Assembly (NCBI GenBank): GCA_013003285.1
Contig: JABDJY010000104.1
Coordinates: 1-23,468 of the forward strand
Reading direction: 5' to 3'
Source of the DNA: Alphaproteobacteria bacterium
GTDB taxonomy: Bacteria > Pseudomonadota > Alphaproteobacteria > UBA6615
Length of the DNA: 23,468 nucleotides
Shown in pieces: positions 23,220-23,468 of the stretch (the first letter of the stretch is position 1; the number at the start of each line of letters is the position of its first letter). The translations under genes and the position numbers were made by a program. The notes under the pieces were generated by a model. The model worked only from the letters and a program-made list of their open reading frames with translations. It had not been told where the DNA came from and ran no database searches.

Positions 23220-23468
23220 ACCTGTCGTGATGTCGCGCATGGTGAGGGGGAGTTCGCTAATGCCTTGGTGCAGCCGGAAAAATAGGTAAAGGACGGTCAG
23301 CAGACTCTCGACACTTCCGCTCCAAAAAGGCAGCAATACCGCCATGCCTATGGCAATCGAGATTGCGCCCATCGGTTCGGGGATCAGGCGCATGAATTCA
23401 TTGCTAATAATACTGCGACGCTGCAGCACATAGAGTCTGTTGACGTCGGTCAGCACATTATCCTGAAA
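23217..23468 (-). CDS. ABC exporter transmembrane domain, C-terminal end (5' part beyond window)
   Basis: An 83-residue partial product, open to the right edge. Two hydrophobic segments are visible (PMGAISIAIGMAVLLPFW; SVESLLTVLYLFFRL), as in the last helices of a type I (PglK/MsbA-like) exporter. They are followed by the coupling region RLHQGISELPLTMRDITTG. Residues encoded before the GTG at 23456 (FQDN) are in frame and not interrupted, so this GTG is not the gene start. The product stops at the TAA 18 nt before the ATPase ATG. The substrate is probably a lipid-linked oligosaccharide, from context only. Confidence 0.75.
   Translation of the reverse strand, partial: FQDNVLTDVNRLYVLQRRSIISNEFMRLIPEPMGAISIAIGMAVLLPFWSGSVESLLTVLYLFFRLHQGISELPLTMRDITTG

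Noticed and set aside
1..23468. CRISPR arrays, tRNA/rRNA genes, insertion sequences, attachment sites, long direct repeats.
   Set aside because: None were visible on reading both strands. No transposase, integrase or regularly spaced repeats were found.

Overview
The window is about 23 kb of a surface-polysaccharide (O-antigen/capsule type) biosynthesis locus. Every gene I can support lies on the minus strand, so transcription runs from the right edge to the left edge. Tightly overlapping genes, GC-rich coding sequence and the family mix (WecA-type initiator, WbpM/CapD-type dehydratase, capsule-type glycosyltransferases, acetamidino-sugar module) suggest a Gram-negative alphaproteobacterium, possibly Rhodospirillales-like. 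The taxon is inference; no rRNA, tRNA or housekeeping marker is present.

Layout in the direction of transcription (high to low coordinates). 23468-22422: an ABC exporter cut by the window edge, whose membrane and ATPase parts are separated by a single in-frame TAA. 22421-16334: a capsule-type transferase, then a three-gene sugar-amidation set (HisH-like glutaminase, HisF-like channel/cyclase partner, WbpG/PseA-like N-acetyl sugar amidotransferase), then a second capsule-type transferase. 16341-12850: a chain of genes joined by 1-8 nt overlaps: a nucleotidyltransferase-P-loop kinase fusion, an APH-fold phosphotransferase, a stand-alone P-loop kinase and a GT2 glycosyltransferase. 12853-8227: a sugar-1-phosphate nucleotidyltransferase with a degenerate HAD tail, two methyltransferases, a divergent kinase-fold protein and a heptokinase-like GHMP kinase. 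8237-4776: a sulfotransferase and two GT4 glycosyltransferases, closed by an intrinsic terminator. 4694-1: O-antigen ligase, WecA-type initiating transferase, an SDR epimerase-like protein and a membrane nucleotide-sugar 4,6-dehydratase (CapD/WbpM type, cut by the left edge).

Proposed joint function: the left block makes and starts the glycan on undecaprenyl phosphate and ligates the product. The middle block activates a heptose-like sugar and adds methyl, sulfate and probably phosphate groups. The right block converts an acetamido group to an acetamidino group and exports or assembles the chain. The points most worth a second look are the phosphotransferase block at 13731-16341, the in-frame stop that splits the ABC exporter, the vestigial HAD tail on the nucleotidyltransferase, and a terminator lying 16 nt before the O-antigen ligase start codon.
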